Of a stretch of 64,000 bases of DNA, positions 13,267-23,699 are shown piece by piece. This stretch comes from Diphasiastrum complanatum. Taxonomy: Eukaryota; Streptophyta; Lycopodiopsida; Lycopodiales; Lycopodiaceae. How positions within the stretch are numbered: position 1 is the first letter of the stretch; every line of letters begins with the position of its first letter. A model generated the notes under the pieces. The model was not told the origin of the DNA. It searched no databases and saw only the letters and a list, made by a program, of their open reading frames with translations. The stretch is taken from assembly GCA_029204225.1 (NCBI GenBank), contig CM055104.1, forward strand, positions 41,519,390 through 41,583,389. The letters are read 5' to 3'. The translations under genes were made by a program, and so were the position numbers.

Positions 13267-13913
13267 TGTGAAAATTGTCAACATTTCCTTGTCTAGTTTT
13301 AGGCCAAAATTGCTAAAAATGGCACATAGTTTAGGATCTGACTTTTCACACGTGTGAAACAGGTCTAGATATTTTTAGTAAGTGTATTTTTTCAGTATGA
13401 AGAAGTGTCAAACTTCAAGACCTTCGAAATGAGTCCATTTTCATGTATTTTGGACATATATGCCAATTTTACCTATATAGGGCATATTTTAGGTAAGGAG
13501 GGTCTAGAGAGAGGAGAGAGAGTCATCTCTCTCAGCTATATATAGCAGGTAGGCCGTGGAGAAACAGGTTGGAGCAGATCCATTGTATTCATTTGCTTAA
13601 TGAGAGATTTTTCTATTGGGTTCTCCTTCCATTGTTGGCATTGTGTAGTGATTGAGTTCAAGCTTTGTGTGTATGATCTTAGGTGCTTTCCAAAAGTGGT
13701 AGGCTGATGTATTATGGACTGTATAATGCTATTTTGGGCCGCACTTGATGTTTATGGAAGTTTCCATTTGTGATAAATGCTTTTTGATCAAGTTCTTTGC
13801 ATTCTAGGTAGCATAGAATGTGTTGCCAATTCCTAGCTTATGTAGTTTGGAGTGCAAGCATTCAAGCCAATGATCTTGGAGTTTAGATCCACTTAGGATC
13901 TGTATTTTTCACA
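13267..13913 (+). repeat. 5' LTR of the gag-only element
   Basis: This 647-bp repeat starts TGTGAAAATTG and ends TTTTTCACA. It carries the palindrome CACACGTGTG near 13357-13366, with a G-box core (CACGTG), and a TATATATAGC box near 13540-13550 that is the likely promoter. It looks identical to 18176-18822. Confidence 0.95.
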
Positions 13914-15087
13914 TGGTATCAGAGCTGGTTGGCTTCTATTCATAGTAAGTATTCCATTTTTGGTGATATTTGGATGTTTGATCGAGTTCTAGCATGATTT
14001 TGCATTGCTTTGTTGATCAAATCTTACTAACCTTTGTTTTGTGAGTTGAACTTGTGGATCAAAAGCATATTTCAGGTCTATTGAAGATCAGAGGCTGAAA
14101 AGAAACTATTTTGGATCAGATCATAACACCTAATCATTTGTTGATTGTGAGGCTTGTGCATATTCAATACTAACAATGTTCTTTTCAATCCTATTGTTGA
14201 CAATCTCCATTCTTGGATGAACACTCTCCTTAAGTGGATGAAACTTCTCCTTAAGTGGATGACAAATGCTCTTTTGAGTGAGTTGTAATTCTCCTAAAGG
14301 CTGAGCAAAGCTCCCATTTGGATGAAAGATCCCCTTTTTTGGGTGAACATATTGTAAGCTCCATTGTGAAGAGCATATTGTAAAGATTGTCATCAATTTT
14401 GGCATAAATTTTGGTGTACTTTGTTGAGCATGTAAGCAACTCTCCTTATGTAATTTGATTGGAGCATTTGCTGGAAGGTGTTAACCATTATGCAAGTGTG
14501 TTTTCAGGTTCTTAACAGGTTGAGGAACATTCTCATGTGAAGTGATCTTAGATCTACATCTAAACACCAAATTTTGACAAGATAGTGAAGCTAGTCTTGT
14601 GATTCACTAAGTGTGCTCATTCATTCACCTCTAAATCTTGTATTTATCACTTGCTGGAGTTTATAAACTTTTAGAAGTGTGGTTTACATGTGGTTTTACA
14701 GGTTGAATCAATATCTTAGTGTGGTGATCATATGTTGATCAAGTTTGTTCATTACTAGGTAATTTTGGCATCCTAGTTTTGGGTATTTTCTAAGAATGCA
14801 AGTAACTCTTCACACCATAACTTGATTTGGTCACTTGCTGGAAAGTTTGAGAGCTTAAGCAAGAGTGTGTTCAGGTTGGTTTGAGTTTGTAATCCATTCT
14901 TAGTGTGTGCAAAGTGTTGCATGTGTTTCAATCTTCCTTTCTATGCTTGAAAGCCAAATAGTTTCAAGATAGAGGTCATTTAGGGTTCTAAATCTTTTAA
15001 GATCTTCTCCTTCTTCATTTATTGAGAGAAAGGAGAGTGCTAGGTGCATTAGAACAGAGCCTAAGGACACAAGAAGATTTTAGCATC
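13914..15087 (+). other. Primer-binding site and leader of the gag-only element
   Basis: TGGTATCAGAGCTG at 13914 directly follows the LTR and matches the 3' end of initiator-methionine tRNA. The roughly 1.15-kb leader has no long frame. Short repeated phrases occur in it, for example CTCCTTAAGTGGATGA near 14226-14262 (twice) and AACTTGCTGG-like phrases. A long leader of this kind is also seen in the Copia at 40.7-41.9 kb. Confidence 0.8.
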
Positions 15088-18000
15088 ATGACATCCAATG
15101 GTGGAATCATGTTGGAAGCTAAAGAGAGGTTAAACTCTACAAACTATTCAACTTGGAAAGTGAGGATGGAGTCTTTACTAGAGTTGAATGAGCTAATGGA
15201 TATAGTTGTGGGAATTGAAGAAAGACCTCTAATTCTTCAAGAGCAACTAAATTTTGATAGAAGGGCTAAAAGAGCCTTACATATCATAAAGATGAATGTT
15301 ACCAATGAACTTCTTAAAGAAGTTGGTAAATGTACTTCTTCAAGTGAAGCATGGAATGCTTTGAAGAAGATCTATGAGTCCAAATCCACATCTAGGGTTC
15401 TCACCCTAAGAAGGCAAATCTTCCAAAGTTGTCAAAGAGAGGGAGAGAGTGCACATTCATTTGTCTTGAAGGTTAAATCCTTGAATGATGATCTAGCATG
15501 CATAGATGAAAGCATAAAGGATGGGGAACTAGTTCAAGTCATGTTGAATGGTTTGCTTGATGAACATTCTAACCTTGTACAATGCTTTGCTATACAAAAG
15601 TCCTTGCCAAGTGTCAATGACTTGCAAGAGATCTTGGTGGCTGAAGAGCATAGGTTGCAAGCCAAAGGTGGTGGTGCATCAACACAAGGTGGAGATGAAG
15701 AAGCTCTTTTCACAAAGGGCAAGTTCAAAGGCAAGTGGTCCAAGCAAGGTAGTTTGGAGAATGGAAAGCATTTTTCTTCTTTGCAAAGTAGGAAGCAAGA
15801 TAAGTCCAAGTTCAAATGTTTTTATTGTGGGATAAAAGGACATTTTGCAAATGAATGCCATAAGAAACAAAATGCTAGATCTAGGTTGAGATCTAATGTA
15901 CTTCTTGGAGATGATAATTGTTGTGCTAACTTGGCAAGCTTTGGTGAATCTATGGTCAATTTTTTGGATCCATTGGATCTTGAAGATGCACTAGTGTTAC
16001 CTACTAGTCATATGGAGTCATGTGGAGCTAAATTAGCATCATGTTTGTACTCTTCTACTCATGGACTTCCAAGGCTTGTTGGTTCTTCAATGGTGCTAGA
16101 TGGCAAGTGCAAAAATGGAAAAGGTAAGGAAGGAGCTAACTTCATCAATGGAGTTGATGAAGATTCTTCTTTGGAAGTGATTGTTGCTAATGACTTGTTT
16201 GTTCATATGGAAAAAGATGGAGATGCTAAGTGTCATTATTTGCAAGAAGATGGTTGTTCTTCTAATTCTTTTCATATTGATGTATGTAATCATGTGGGAA
16301 AAGATGATGGTGCTTTGAGCATGCTTGAAGGAAATGGTTCTTTTACATCTTTTTGTGATAAAGTCATTTGTGCAACAAGTGGTGTCACATTTCTTCATAA
16401 AAAGAGTAGATCAAAGGTTTCTATCATGAGACTTGGTGAGGGAGATCACAAGTCAAAAGGAAGAGAAGTATGTGAAGTGTTCAAAGTAGGATGTACTTTG
16501 AATGATGTTTTTATGAACGATAGTGAGGAAGAATCATTATCATATGACTCATTACCTAAATCATTGAGTAGAAGTTCATGTTTGAAAAGAGAGAGTACTT
16601 CAATCACTCTTATGTTGAAGGTACTAAGGATTCTTTTCTTGGCTTCTAATATTCAAGAGTCTTCTACTTCTTATGGTGCAACTATCAAGAGGGAGGTTTC
16701 TAACTTTTGTGGTGCTAGCATTAAGAGGGAGTCTTGTGAAGGAAAGGGCAATGGAAGAGTGGTTCTTGGGAAGATCCAAAGCATGGATCTAACATCTCTT
16801 CATCAACTCAAAGCATTCTATGATTGTGGTGGATTGTTCATTCATGGTCAAGATGGCAAAAGGTTGGTTGAAGAAGACTACATGGAGCAACTCAAGTGGC
16901 AACTTCTTCAAGGCAAGGGAGATATCATTGGTGAGCTTATTGAGGTTTGTTATGAACTCAAGAGGGCTGTTTTGATTAGGTTTGATACTCATCTTCACCT
17001 ACTCTACTTCATGTTAAATGGAAATGTTGGAATCTATCTTTTGGTTTATGATGGTGGCATTGTTTTCACTAACTATAGTGAAGGGTCAAATTTGAGCATT
17101 GATGAGATCTTGTGGGATCTTAATCATGTGTTTGAGAGGGAGTATCTTCAGAGTTTCAGATCTGAAGATGTTCACATATGCAAGATCTTTGATGTCTTAT
17201 TGGAAGATCAAGAGGTTGATCTTGGATTGCTTCATCAACACCAAGAGACAAGTGGCAATTCGAAGCTAGTGAAAAGCATCAAAGAAGAGACAAATGGTCA
17301 AGGCATTTTGGATCTGTTTTTACAGGTTCTTGAAGGTTCAAGTAAGGTCTTTGGAGCTGCAAGGAAGTGTCTTCTTACTCCACCTCACTTGCCTAATCTC
17401 ATGTATGAACATTGTTATGTCAATGTGTTGAAATTGTCAAATTTCAATAAAACTAGTTCCATAGTTTTGCATCCTTTGGATCTTGGAGATGGAATAGTTA
17501 TCATTGCTGGTTTGTATGATCAAGTACATGAATTAATTCAGATCTTGAAAGGTATTGAAGTGGTCAATATGTTTTCTTTTGAACAAAGTTCAAGATCTAG
17601 TATTCTAGTGTTGGCAAATTGGCAACTTGTTGACATTGTAGGATCAAGCGTTGTGTGCAAATCTTGTGGAGGTACTTCAAGTATTTCAAGTTCAGGTTTT
17701 GGTCATTCAAATGGAGTAGGGAACACATCTTTTTGGCATTCATTCACTCAAAGGCTTTCATGGATTGAAGATCTACAAAGGCAAGGTGGTGATGGAAGTT
17801 CATTCATGGAGATGCATGTTGCATTCACTATATGTATAGTGAAATGTGGAGGAGGCATGCAAACACTTGTTGATCACTTTCATTTACAACTTGTTTGCTG
17901 CTATTTTACAGAGAAACCAGAGATGGATACATGGAGGAATTCATTAATTGAGATTCTATGTTCTTTTACATGTACCATTTTTATGATTCTATGTAAAATT

Positions 18001-18162
18001 GATGTAAGAAATAGTGAAGCATCCTATATGGACACTATTATCTATATCAATTATGTTGTGTCCTATTTTGTACATATTAGGATCCTTGAGAAGAGATCTA
18101 TTCTGATGATGGAGATCATTCTTAAGTTGGAACAAAGTAGTGTTGTAAAACTAGCAAGTTAA
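15088..18162 (+). CDS. Long gag-type ORF of the gag-only element
   Basis: The ATG at 15088 (MTSNGGIMLEAKERLNSTNY) is preferred over the upstream in-frame ATG at 15022, because family gags start just before this motif. The product is about 1,024 residues. Residues 1-240 form a UBN2/Copia-type gag with TWKVRMESLL and SSEAWNALKKIYESKSTSRV. A CCHC zinc knuckle (CFYCGIKGHFANEC) lies near residues 244-257, coded at 15817-15858. It would form the particle shell and bind the element's RNA. The remaining 750 residues or so resemble no pol domain I know: no D,D-35-E integrase and no YVDD box were seen. That part is Ser- and Cys-rich early, more hydrophobic later, and ends in a hydrophobic, Ile-rich stretch. 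Its function is unknown. Confidence 0.88.
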   Translation: MTSNGGIMLEAKERLNSTNYSTWKVRMESLLELNELMDIVVGIEERPLILQEQLNFDRRAKRALHIIKMNVTNELLKEVGKCTSSSEAWNALKKIYESKSTSRVLTLRRQIFQSCQREGESAHSFVLKVKSLNDDLACIDESIKDGELVQVMLNGLLDEHSNLVQCFAIQKSLPSVNDLQEILVAEEHRLQAKGGGASTQGGDEEALFTKGKFKGKWSKQGSLENGKHFSSLQSRKQDKSKFKCFYCGIKGHFANECHKKQNARSRLRSNVLLGDDNCCANLASFGESMVNFLDPLDLEDALVLPTSHMESCGAKLASCLYSSTHGLPRLVGSSMVLDGKCKNGKGKEGANFINGVDEDSSLEVIVANDLFVHMEKDGDAKCHYLQEDGCSSNSFHIDVCNHVGKDDGALSMLEGNGSFTSFCDKVICATSGVTFLHKKSRSKVSIMRLGEGDHKSKGREVCEVFKVGCTLNDVFMNDSEEESLSYDSLPKSLSRSSCLKRESTSITLMLKVLRILFLASNIQESSTSYGATIKREVSNFCGASIKRESCEGKGNGRVVLGKIQSMDLTSLHQLKAFYDCGGLFIHGQDGKRLVEEDYMEQLKWQLLQGKGDIIGELIEVCYELKRAVLIRFDTHLHLLYFMLNGNVGIYLLVYDGGIVFTNYSEGSNLSIDEILWDLNHVFEREYLQSFRSEDVHICKIFDVLLEDQEVDLGLLHQHQETSGNSKLVKSIKEETNGQGILDLFLQVLEGSSKVFGAARKCLLTPPHLPNLMYEHCYVNVLKLSNFNKTSSIVLHPLDLGDGIVIIAGLYDQVHELIQILKGIEVVNMFSFEQSSRSSILVLANWQLVDIVGSSVVCKSCGGTSSISSSGFGHSNGVGNTSFWHSFTQRLSWIEDLQRQGGDGSSFMEMHVAFTICIVKCGGGMQTLVDHFHLQLVCCYFTEKPEMDTWRNSLIEILCSFTCTIFMILCKIDVRNSEASYMDTIIYINYVVSYFVHIRILEKRSILMMEIILKLEQSSVVKLAS

Positions 18163-18175
18163 GTTGAAGAGGGAG

Positions 18176-18822
18176 TGTGAAAATTGTCAACATTTCCTTG
18201 TCTAGTTTTAGGCCAAAATTGCTAAAAATGGCACATAGTTTAGGATCTGACTTTTCACACGTGTGAAACAGGTCTAGATATTTTTAGTAAGTGTATTTTT
18301 TCAGTATGAAGAAGTGTCAAACTTCAAGACCTTCGAAATGAGTCCATTTTCATGTATTTTGGACATATATGCCAATTTTACCTATATAGGGCATATTTTA
18401 GGTAAGGAGGGTCTAGAGAGAGGAGAGAGAGTCATCTCTCTCAGCTATATATAGCAGGTAGGCCGTGGAGAAACAGGTTGGAGCAGATCCATTGTATTCA
18501 TTTGCTTAATGAGAGATTTTTCTATTGGGTTCTCCTTCCATTGTTGGCATTGTGTAGTGATTGAGTTCAAGCTTTGTGTGTATGATCTTAGGTGCTTTCC
18601 AAAAGTGGTAGGCTGATGTATTATGGACTGTATAATGCTATTTTGGGCCGCACTTGATGTTTATGGAAGTTTCCATTTGTGATAAATGCTTTTTGATCAA
18701 GTTCTTTGCATTCTAGGTAGCATAGAATGTGTTGCCAATTCCTAGCTTATGTAGTTTGGAGTGCAAGCATTCAAGCCAATGATCTTGGAGTTTAGATCCA
18801 CTTAGGATCTGTATTTTTCACA
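18176..18822 (+). repeat. 3' LTR of the gag-only element
   Basis: It is preceded by the purine tract GAAGAGGGAG (18166-18175), which lies just after the ORF stop at 18160-18162. The sequence matches the 5' LTR with no difference seen by eye. It is followed by GAACC, the second copy of the target duplication. Confidence 0.95.
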
Positions 18823-18827
18823 GAACC

Positions 18828-19009
18828 TGCATATCAAACTATTAGCATTGATCTACAGTTTCATTTCTTGTCTTTAGGTAATGATACCTGCATTCATATT
18901 TCATCAGTTAGAGTAATAAGCTCTAATATTCAAATTATGTTTCATAAAAAAAGAATGGAAGACTGGATAGGCTTTATTTCTTGGTCAATTTGGTCTATAC
19001 AATTTTACA
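18828..19009 (-). repeat. 5' LTR of the chromovirus, right segment
   Basis: The LTR sequence resumes after the nested insertion (CTGCATATCAAACT) and runs to TTTTACA at 19009. It matches 9573-9711 of the left LTR, apart from a block near 18941-18971 with no counterpart there. The chromovirus target duplication GTTTT follows at 19010-19014. Confidence 0.85.
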
Positions 19010-20640
19010 GTTTTCATCAACTACACTACTTCAGATCAAGCCTACAAGTTATTCAGTCCTATCAAGTCAAAGATATTCACTAGCCGGGATGTCATCTTCA
19101 TCGCAGATCACTTTCAAGACCTCAAAGGAAAAGGCATCCCCATGTAGCCAATCTGTTAAATTCTCCTGACACATTGAACTTTCCAGTTCCTCAATCGATT
19201 ATTCTCATTGAAGGTCCAAATTCTTCTACTTTTGACGAACAACAAATCATCGACGAATCAGAAGATGATGATGTTGCAGATCAACAACTACAGTATAATG
19301 GAAATGATCAACTTCCTCTATTACCCAGAAGATTTTCAAGGACTAGCAGACCACCTGTGAGGTATATCAATGAGTCTACAACCTATCTTGTTCAGGAGCC
19401 AACGTTTGTCCAAGAGACACTTAGTCAGCCTTATTCAGATCTATGGAAAGAAGTCGTGGATAAAGAGTATTCATCTCGTATCAAGAACTGGACATGGACA
19501 ATTCTCGAATTACCTGCTAGCAGAAATATAGTTGATTGGAAATGGATTTTCAAAGTCAAGTACAATGCAGATGGAAGCATCAACAGGAGAAAGACACAAC
19601 TTTTTGCCAGAGAATTTTTTCAGGTATACAACGTCGATTACACTAAGACATTCAATCCAATAGTCAAGAATTTTTCTATTCGACTTTTGCTATCAATTGT
19701 TGTTGCAGCAGATTTGGAAATACATCAAATGGATGTACAAACAGCATATCTCAATGGAATTATCGAAGAAGACATTTACATGGTGCAACCCGAAAGTTAT
19801 ATTATCGAGGGTAAACACAATCATGTGTATAAACTCCATAAGGCACTTTATGGCTTGAAGCAATCTGCTCGAGCATGGTTTCAAAGGATCAATAGTTTTC
19901 TTATTGATCATGGCTACACACCTAGCTCTTCAGATGAAAATGTTTACTTCAAAGCAGTGCAGCAGTCTTTTATCATTATCACTTTATACGTGGATGATAC
20001 ATTACTTTTCAGCAACAGTACCGATCTGATAAAAGAGGCCAACACAATGTTATCTTCCGAATTTGAAATGACCGATCTGGGCGAAGCTCATTTCTGCCTT
20101 GGTATACAAATCCACAAAGACAGAAAACAGAAGTTGGTCTACATTACACAACAGAGGTACATCTACAACATGTTAGTCAGATATAATCTGATTAATTGCA
20201 AGTTAGTTCTCTCATCAATGAAACTAGGTCTCAAATTGTCAAAGGACCAGTGTCCCCAAACAATTTATGAGAAATATGTGTGAGTATCCTTATCATTCTA
20301 TTATAGGATCTCTTATGTACGTCATGATCTGTACTAGGCCAGACATAGCTTTTGCAGTCAGCTCTCTCAGTCAGTTTATGACTAATCCTGGTGTAACACA
20401 TTGGAAGGCTCTTATCAAAGTCATGAGATATCTTCGAGCTACTATGGACTTTTGCATTTGTTATGGAATAGTCGGCAACGACAAACTCAATTTACTCAGT
20501 GGTTACACAGATGCAAGTTGGGCAGGAGATGTAGACACTCGTAAATTCACTTTCGAATTTACATTCTTCCTCAACAATGGTCCAATTTTTTGGAACAGTC
20601 GCAAGCAATCTTCAATAGCTCTAGCGAACAACGCCGATTG
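19010..20640 (+). pseudogene. Copia element B, second part: reverse transcriptase and RNase H
   Basis: Copia B resumes immediately after the gypsy target duplication. A frame at 19174-20283 covers the integrase tail and reverse transcriptase: WKWIFKVKYNADGS near 19536-19577, QMDVQTAYLNG near 19729-19761 and YVDDTLLFS near 19987-20013. RNase H follows at 20267-20640 (RPDIAFAVSSLSQF near 20338-20379, GYTDASWAGD near 20502-20531). The sequence then switches abruptly to gypsy LTR-element DNA. No 3' LTR of this element was found. It is broken, with a few breaks. Confidence 0.9.
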
Positions 20641-21475
20641 CCTGATTGTTGGATTGGGAGAGTGGATATACTCCCGCTGGTATGCTTGTAGTGCACGATG
20701 GAAGTCCACTGATATCCCTGGCAACGACGCCAAAATTGTAGTGGGTTTCTTTCCTTGCCTATCCTCAACCCAAGATCTAATCAATCTAGCATCAAGGAGA
20801 TGAAGTTAGCTGTCACGCGTAGGTTTGTTCTCATGAGAGCGATAACATATTTTAGATTTCAGCATGAATGGAGGATTCACATCTAACTCTAACATCCATT
20901 AACCCTAAGCATCAACACTACGATCATTAACACTAAGATCCACAATGAAGATAACTTACTCTTTCTCTCTCATAAAAAGTATAAAAACATGTAATCCAAA
21001 TAACAATTAGATCCAACAATCAGCAAATACAATAAAACATGAGAGATGGATGAAAAGTGATAGATAGCAAGGACACTCATAAATCCATTTCACAAGAGAA
21101 CCAATCTGCTTTATTGAAATGAAGATATGTACATGTTTAGGAAACTCGAGTTGGTCTCTTCTTATAGTAGAGAGGAAGACCCTGGCCTCTGAATCCTATT
21201 GGTCCATTTATGCCTCCCTAACTATTCAAATTTAAAAAAGAGTGAGAACCATCCAAATTGGAGGGAAACCCAACTTTATTCACTAACTTAACATTTAGGC
21301 CCTACGACATTAAAAGTCCCGCAAAAAGGCCTAAAGTCCTTTTATTGACTTTCTAATTATCAAATAACTGTGTGATCATCGGGTTGGACTTACACATGCA
21401 GGGTGCCAAATCCCTCTCACTTATCAACTAGGGTTAGGGTTGCCTTGGGATCCACAAACCCTCCAACAGTTACAT
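20641..21475 (-). mobile_element. Gypsy element D: 5' LTR with tRNA-primer region, minus strand
   Basis: On the minus strand the LTR starts TGTTGGAGGGTTTGTGG at 21475 and ends CCCACTACA at 20737. It is followed by TTTTGGCGTCGTTGCCAGGG, the LTR-adjacent context common in plant Ty3/gypsy elements. About 95 bp of internal sequence remain before the junction with Copia B near 20640. The LTR is closely related to the plus-strand LTR at 36287-37031. Different Copia families lie on its two sides, so this is a rearranged junction and not a simple insertion. Confidence 0.82.
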
Positions 21476-21949
21476 CCTCGTAACAACCATACAGATGTTG
21501 ATTGGGCATGTAGTATTGATGATAGAAGATCTATCGGCGGTCATACATTTAGTTATGGTGTAGCTGCTATTTCCTGGAGCAGTAAGAAACAACCTTAGCC
21601 TTATCTTCGACGAAAGCTGAGTAGCAATGCTACACAAGAGGTAATATGGCTTCGAAGATTACTTACTGATTTGGAGCAATTATAGGTGGATGCTACAACT
21701 GTATATTGCAACAACAAAAGCTGCATTCACCTTGCTAAAAACTCGATTCTACATGTTCAAACCAAACATATTGAGATACATCATCATTTTGTTCGAGAGA
21801 AAATCATTGACGGTGGCATTGATCTAGTTTTTTGTAACCCCGAAGATCAAGTGGCCGATATTTTCACTAAGTCTTTAGGTAGATGTAAATTTGAGAAATT
21901 TCGTAGTCTCTTAAAAATAGAAGAATGTAATTATATCATCGAGGGAGAG
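21476..21949 (+). pseudogene. Copia element C: RNase H end
   Basis: This is an RNase H segment of a different Copia family from element B. It contains HTDVDWACSIDDRRSIGG (near 21490-21545), CNNKSCIHLAKN (near 21707-21745) and the C-terminal ADIFTKSLGR signature (near 21854-21883). The purine-rich GAGGGAGAG precedes the 3' LTR. Its 5' part is not present. It is broken. Confidence 0.85.
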
Positions 21950-22047
21950 TGTTAGAAATCAATAATAAACTTAAGTATTATGGCTTATTAGTTACGTTGT
22001 TACCAGCTGTAATTAGATATAGGCTAGTTTGATAGTCAACTCCTAGG

Positions 22048-22139
<92 letters not shown>

Positions 22140-22140
22140 T
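21950..22140 (+). mobile_element. 3' LTR start of Copia element C (right edge uncertain)
   Basis: It begins TGTTAGAAATCAATAA directly after the purine tract. An 85-bp CT microsatellite fills its visible right part (22052-22136). The end of the LTR was not found; it may run on towards 22.4 kb. Confidence 0.6.
22052..22136 (+). repeat. (CT)n microsatellite, about 85 bp
   Basis: Pure TC/CT run inside the 3' LTR of Copia C. Confidence 0.97.
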
Positions 22141-22756
22141 TGTACACAAGACATTTCAGTTAACGATAGTGTGTATTAAGTGTGTTGCTCTCCTCTTCTT
22201 GTGTGGTTTTACTCTTGGTGATGGTATGCTTTTGCTCATCCAATATTTGACACTTTCTCCGAACTTTGTGGAAGGAAAGCTTTTCATTAGCTCTTGATGA
22301 CTTGTCGAGGGAGGGAGCCTCCTTGATGCTCGACACCTTGCCCTCTAACAAATTTGTCAAAAACTTACCCTTATGTGCAAGGGGCCCTTGACGTCTTAGG
22401 GCATAGAGAGTGAATGTAAGATGTTTTAGATAAAAAGGAGATTCTGAAAATCTATTGGGCTACGTGTGTCCTAGAATGGGTTCACACGCACTTGTCAGTA
22501 ATTTGACTGGAACGGCTGGTTGTCGAGCTGCATTGAAAGCGTTTAAGAACACTTCGTCGTTTAAGAAGCATCATGTCATTGCCTTTTAACATTGCTTTTA
22601 CAATTTTGTCTTATATCCAAGTTTTAGCTCTCTGCTCAAAGAGAGTAACCACGTGGCCTATTATAGAGCCTAAATATGCATTAAAAGGAAGGGTTATAAT
22701 TTGATATTCAATAAAATAGAAACTCCACATTATTTAGGGGACTTTCTAAGTCGTAA

Positions 22757-22834
<78 letters not shown>

Positions 22835-23050
22835 TGCACGATTACAAAGTTGAGAGACACCTTGTGTGCTCGTGATCTTGGTTAAGTTTCGATTTATTTT
22901 TTCTTTTGTCTACTTGTGATTTGTTTTTGTTTGTAAGAAGGCATCTCTTTCGAAGGAGCTCTTGTCTCTAATCAGATGTGGATATTGTGATCTCATTCAA
23001 TTTCTGTCTGCTTGTTCTTCTTCTTCTCGTTCCACAGGATTTACAATAGT
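22137..23050. other. Non-coding stretch with a further CT microsatellite
   Basis: No gene was recognised. A second CT run lies at 22762-22831. Its position and surroundings resemble the other LTR-borne runs, but no LTR edge or primer site was found here. Confidence 0.5.
22762..22831 (+). repeat. (CT)n microsatellite, about 70 bp
   Basis: Pure TC run. No LTR could be assigned to it. Confidence 0.97.
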
Positions 23051-23080
23051 CCTTTTTAGTTTAAACTCTTAGGATTTAGT

Positions 23081-23215
23081 GGGGGGAAGGCCTTGCAGGA
23101 GGGCCTTCCGTGGTGGGAGGGCCTTGCCGAGGGTAGGAGCCCGAGGATAGACCAGCACGGAAGGCCTAAGGAATAAAGGCTTTCCCCTGCGTAATGCTGG
23201 GGGGCTAGGGTGGTG
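23081..23215. repeat. GC-rich block with repeated GGGCCTTCC / AAGGCCTTG words
   Basis: The words GGAAGGCC, GGGCCTTCC and GGGCCTTGC recur several times in about 130 bp, in both orientations, so the block can fold on itself. It is clearly richer in GC than its AT-rich surroundings. It may be part of a small non-autonomous element; no terminal repeats were confirmed. Confidence 0.5.
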
Positions 23216-23389
23216 ATTCTAGCAAAGACAACTAGATTTTGCAAATACAAATTCTCATCAAAATTGTGCTAGTGGAGATGCTCCAAAAATCCAAAAACAC
23301 TAATAAAAATTGTGGTAATGGAGATGCCTCCAAAAACACAAGGAAAACCAGAGCACACAGCATTACGTTACACGAGAGTGTATGACAGA

Positions 23390-23560
23390 GATGCCATTCA
23401 GAAGGTTTGACCATGTTCTCGTCTGCTAAAGAGTAGAATCGCGCACCCACCATTTGATTGTTGTTGGTGTCGAATGCAACCCACATCACAGAACTTGTAA
23501 GTGCAGGTGAGGAAAGGTACGCAGGCCGCAAACCAACGATGCTGCTCCACGATCTCCAAC
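23390..23560 (-). pseudogene. Possible Topless-like WD40 fragment (weak)
   Basis: A minus-strand reading near 23425-23545 gives LRPAYLSSP followed by TSSVMWVAFDTNNNQMVG. This resembles the segment of plant Topless/Topless-related corepressors with a PSAYLP motif followed by a V-LVIAAHP...N-FAVGL strand. Topless proteins are transcriptional corepressors with C-terminal WD40 propellers. The likeness is short and the frame does not stay open, so if real this is a small decayed gene fragment. It could also be chance. Confidence 0.25.
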
Positions 23561-23699
23561 TGTGTTTGAAGCGCCTTACTTTTGCATTCTTTGCTGATTC
23601 CGAGCATTACACTTTCAACTCCTGCTCTTCCGGATTACCCGATCGTTCAATCTCACTGTGAGTATAAATAAGAAACTCCATTTCTCGGGGTAGCACTTA

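Larger units (their letters stand above)
13267..18822 (+). mobile_element. Young gag-only LTR retrotransposon (TR-GAG type), looks whole for its kind
   Basis: This 5,556-bp element has 647-bp LTRs (13267-13913 and 18176-18822) that begin TGTGAAAATTG and end TTTTTCACA. It has a tRNA-Met primer site at 13914 and a purine tract before the 3' LTR. The target duplication GAACC lies at 13262-13266 and 18823-18827. The LTRs look identical along their full length by eye, so insertion was recent. The internal region holds a 1.1-kb leader and one long ORF that starts as Copia-type gag. No protease, integrase, reverse transcriptase or RNase H was seen, so it must rely on proteins supplied by another element. 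It inserted into the chromovirus LTR. Confidence 0.93.
7943..19009 (-). mobile_element. Ty3/gypsy chromovirus remnant inserted into Copia B
   Basis: The termini are TGTGAACTTG at the left and TTTTACA at the right, and the 5-bp target duplication GTTTT lies at 7938-7942 and 19010-19014. On the minus strand the 5' LTR is the right copy (12195-13266 plus 18828-19009, split by the gag-only element). The internal region is 9712-12194 and the 3' LTR is the left copy (7943-9711). A purine tract (minus strand CGGAGGGG) abuts the 3' LTR at 9712-9719. The left and right LTRs differ visibly, so this insertion is older than the element inside it. The element is broken and shorter than an autonomous chromovirus. 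Confidence 0.9.

Noticed and set aside
15534-16998. Several minus-strand frames opposite the gag-only ORF
   Set aside because: They are shadows of the long plus-strand ORF and have no domain or start context.
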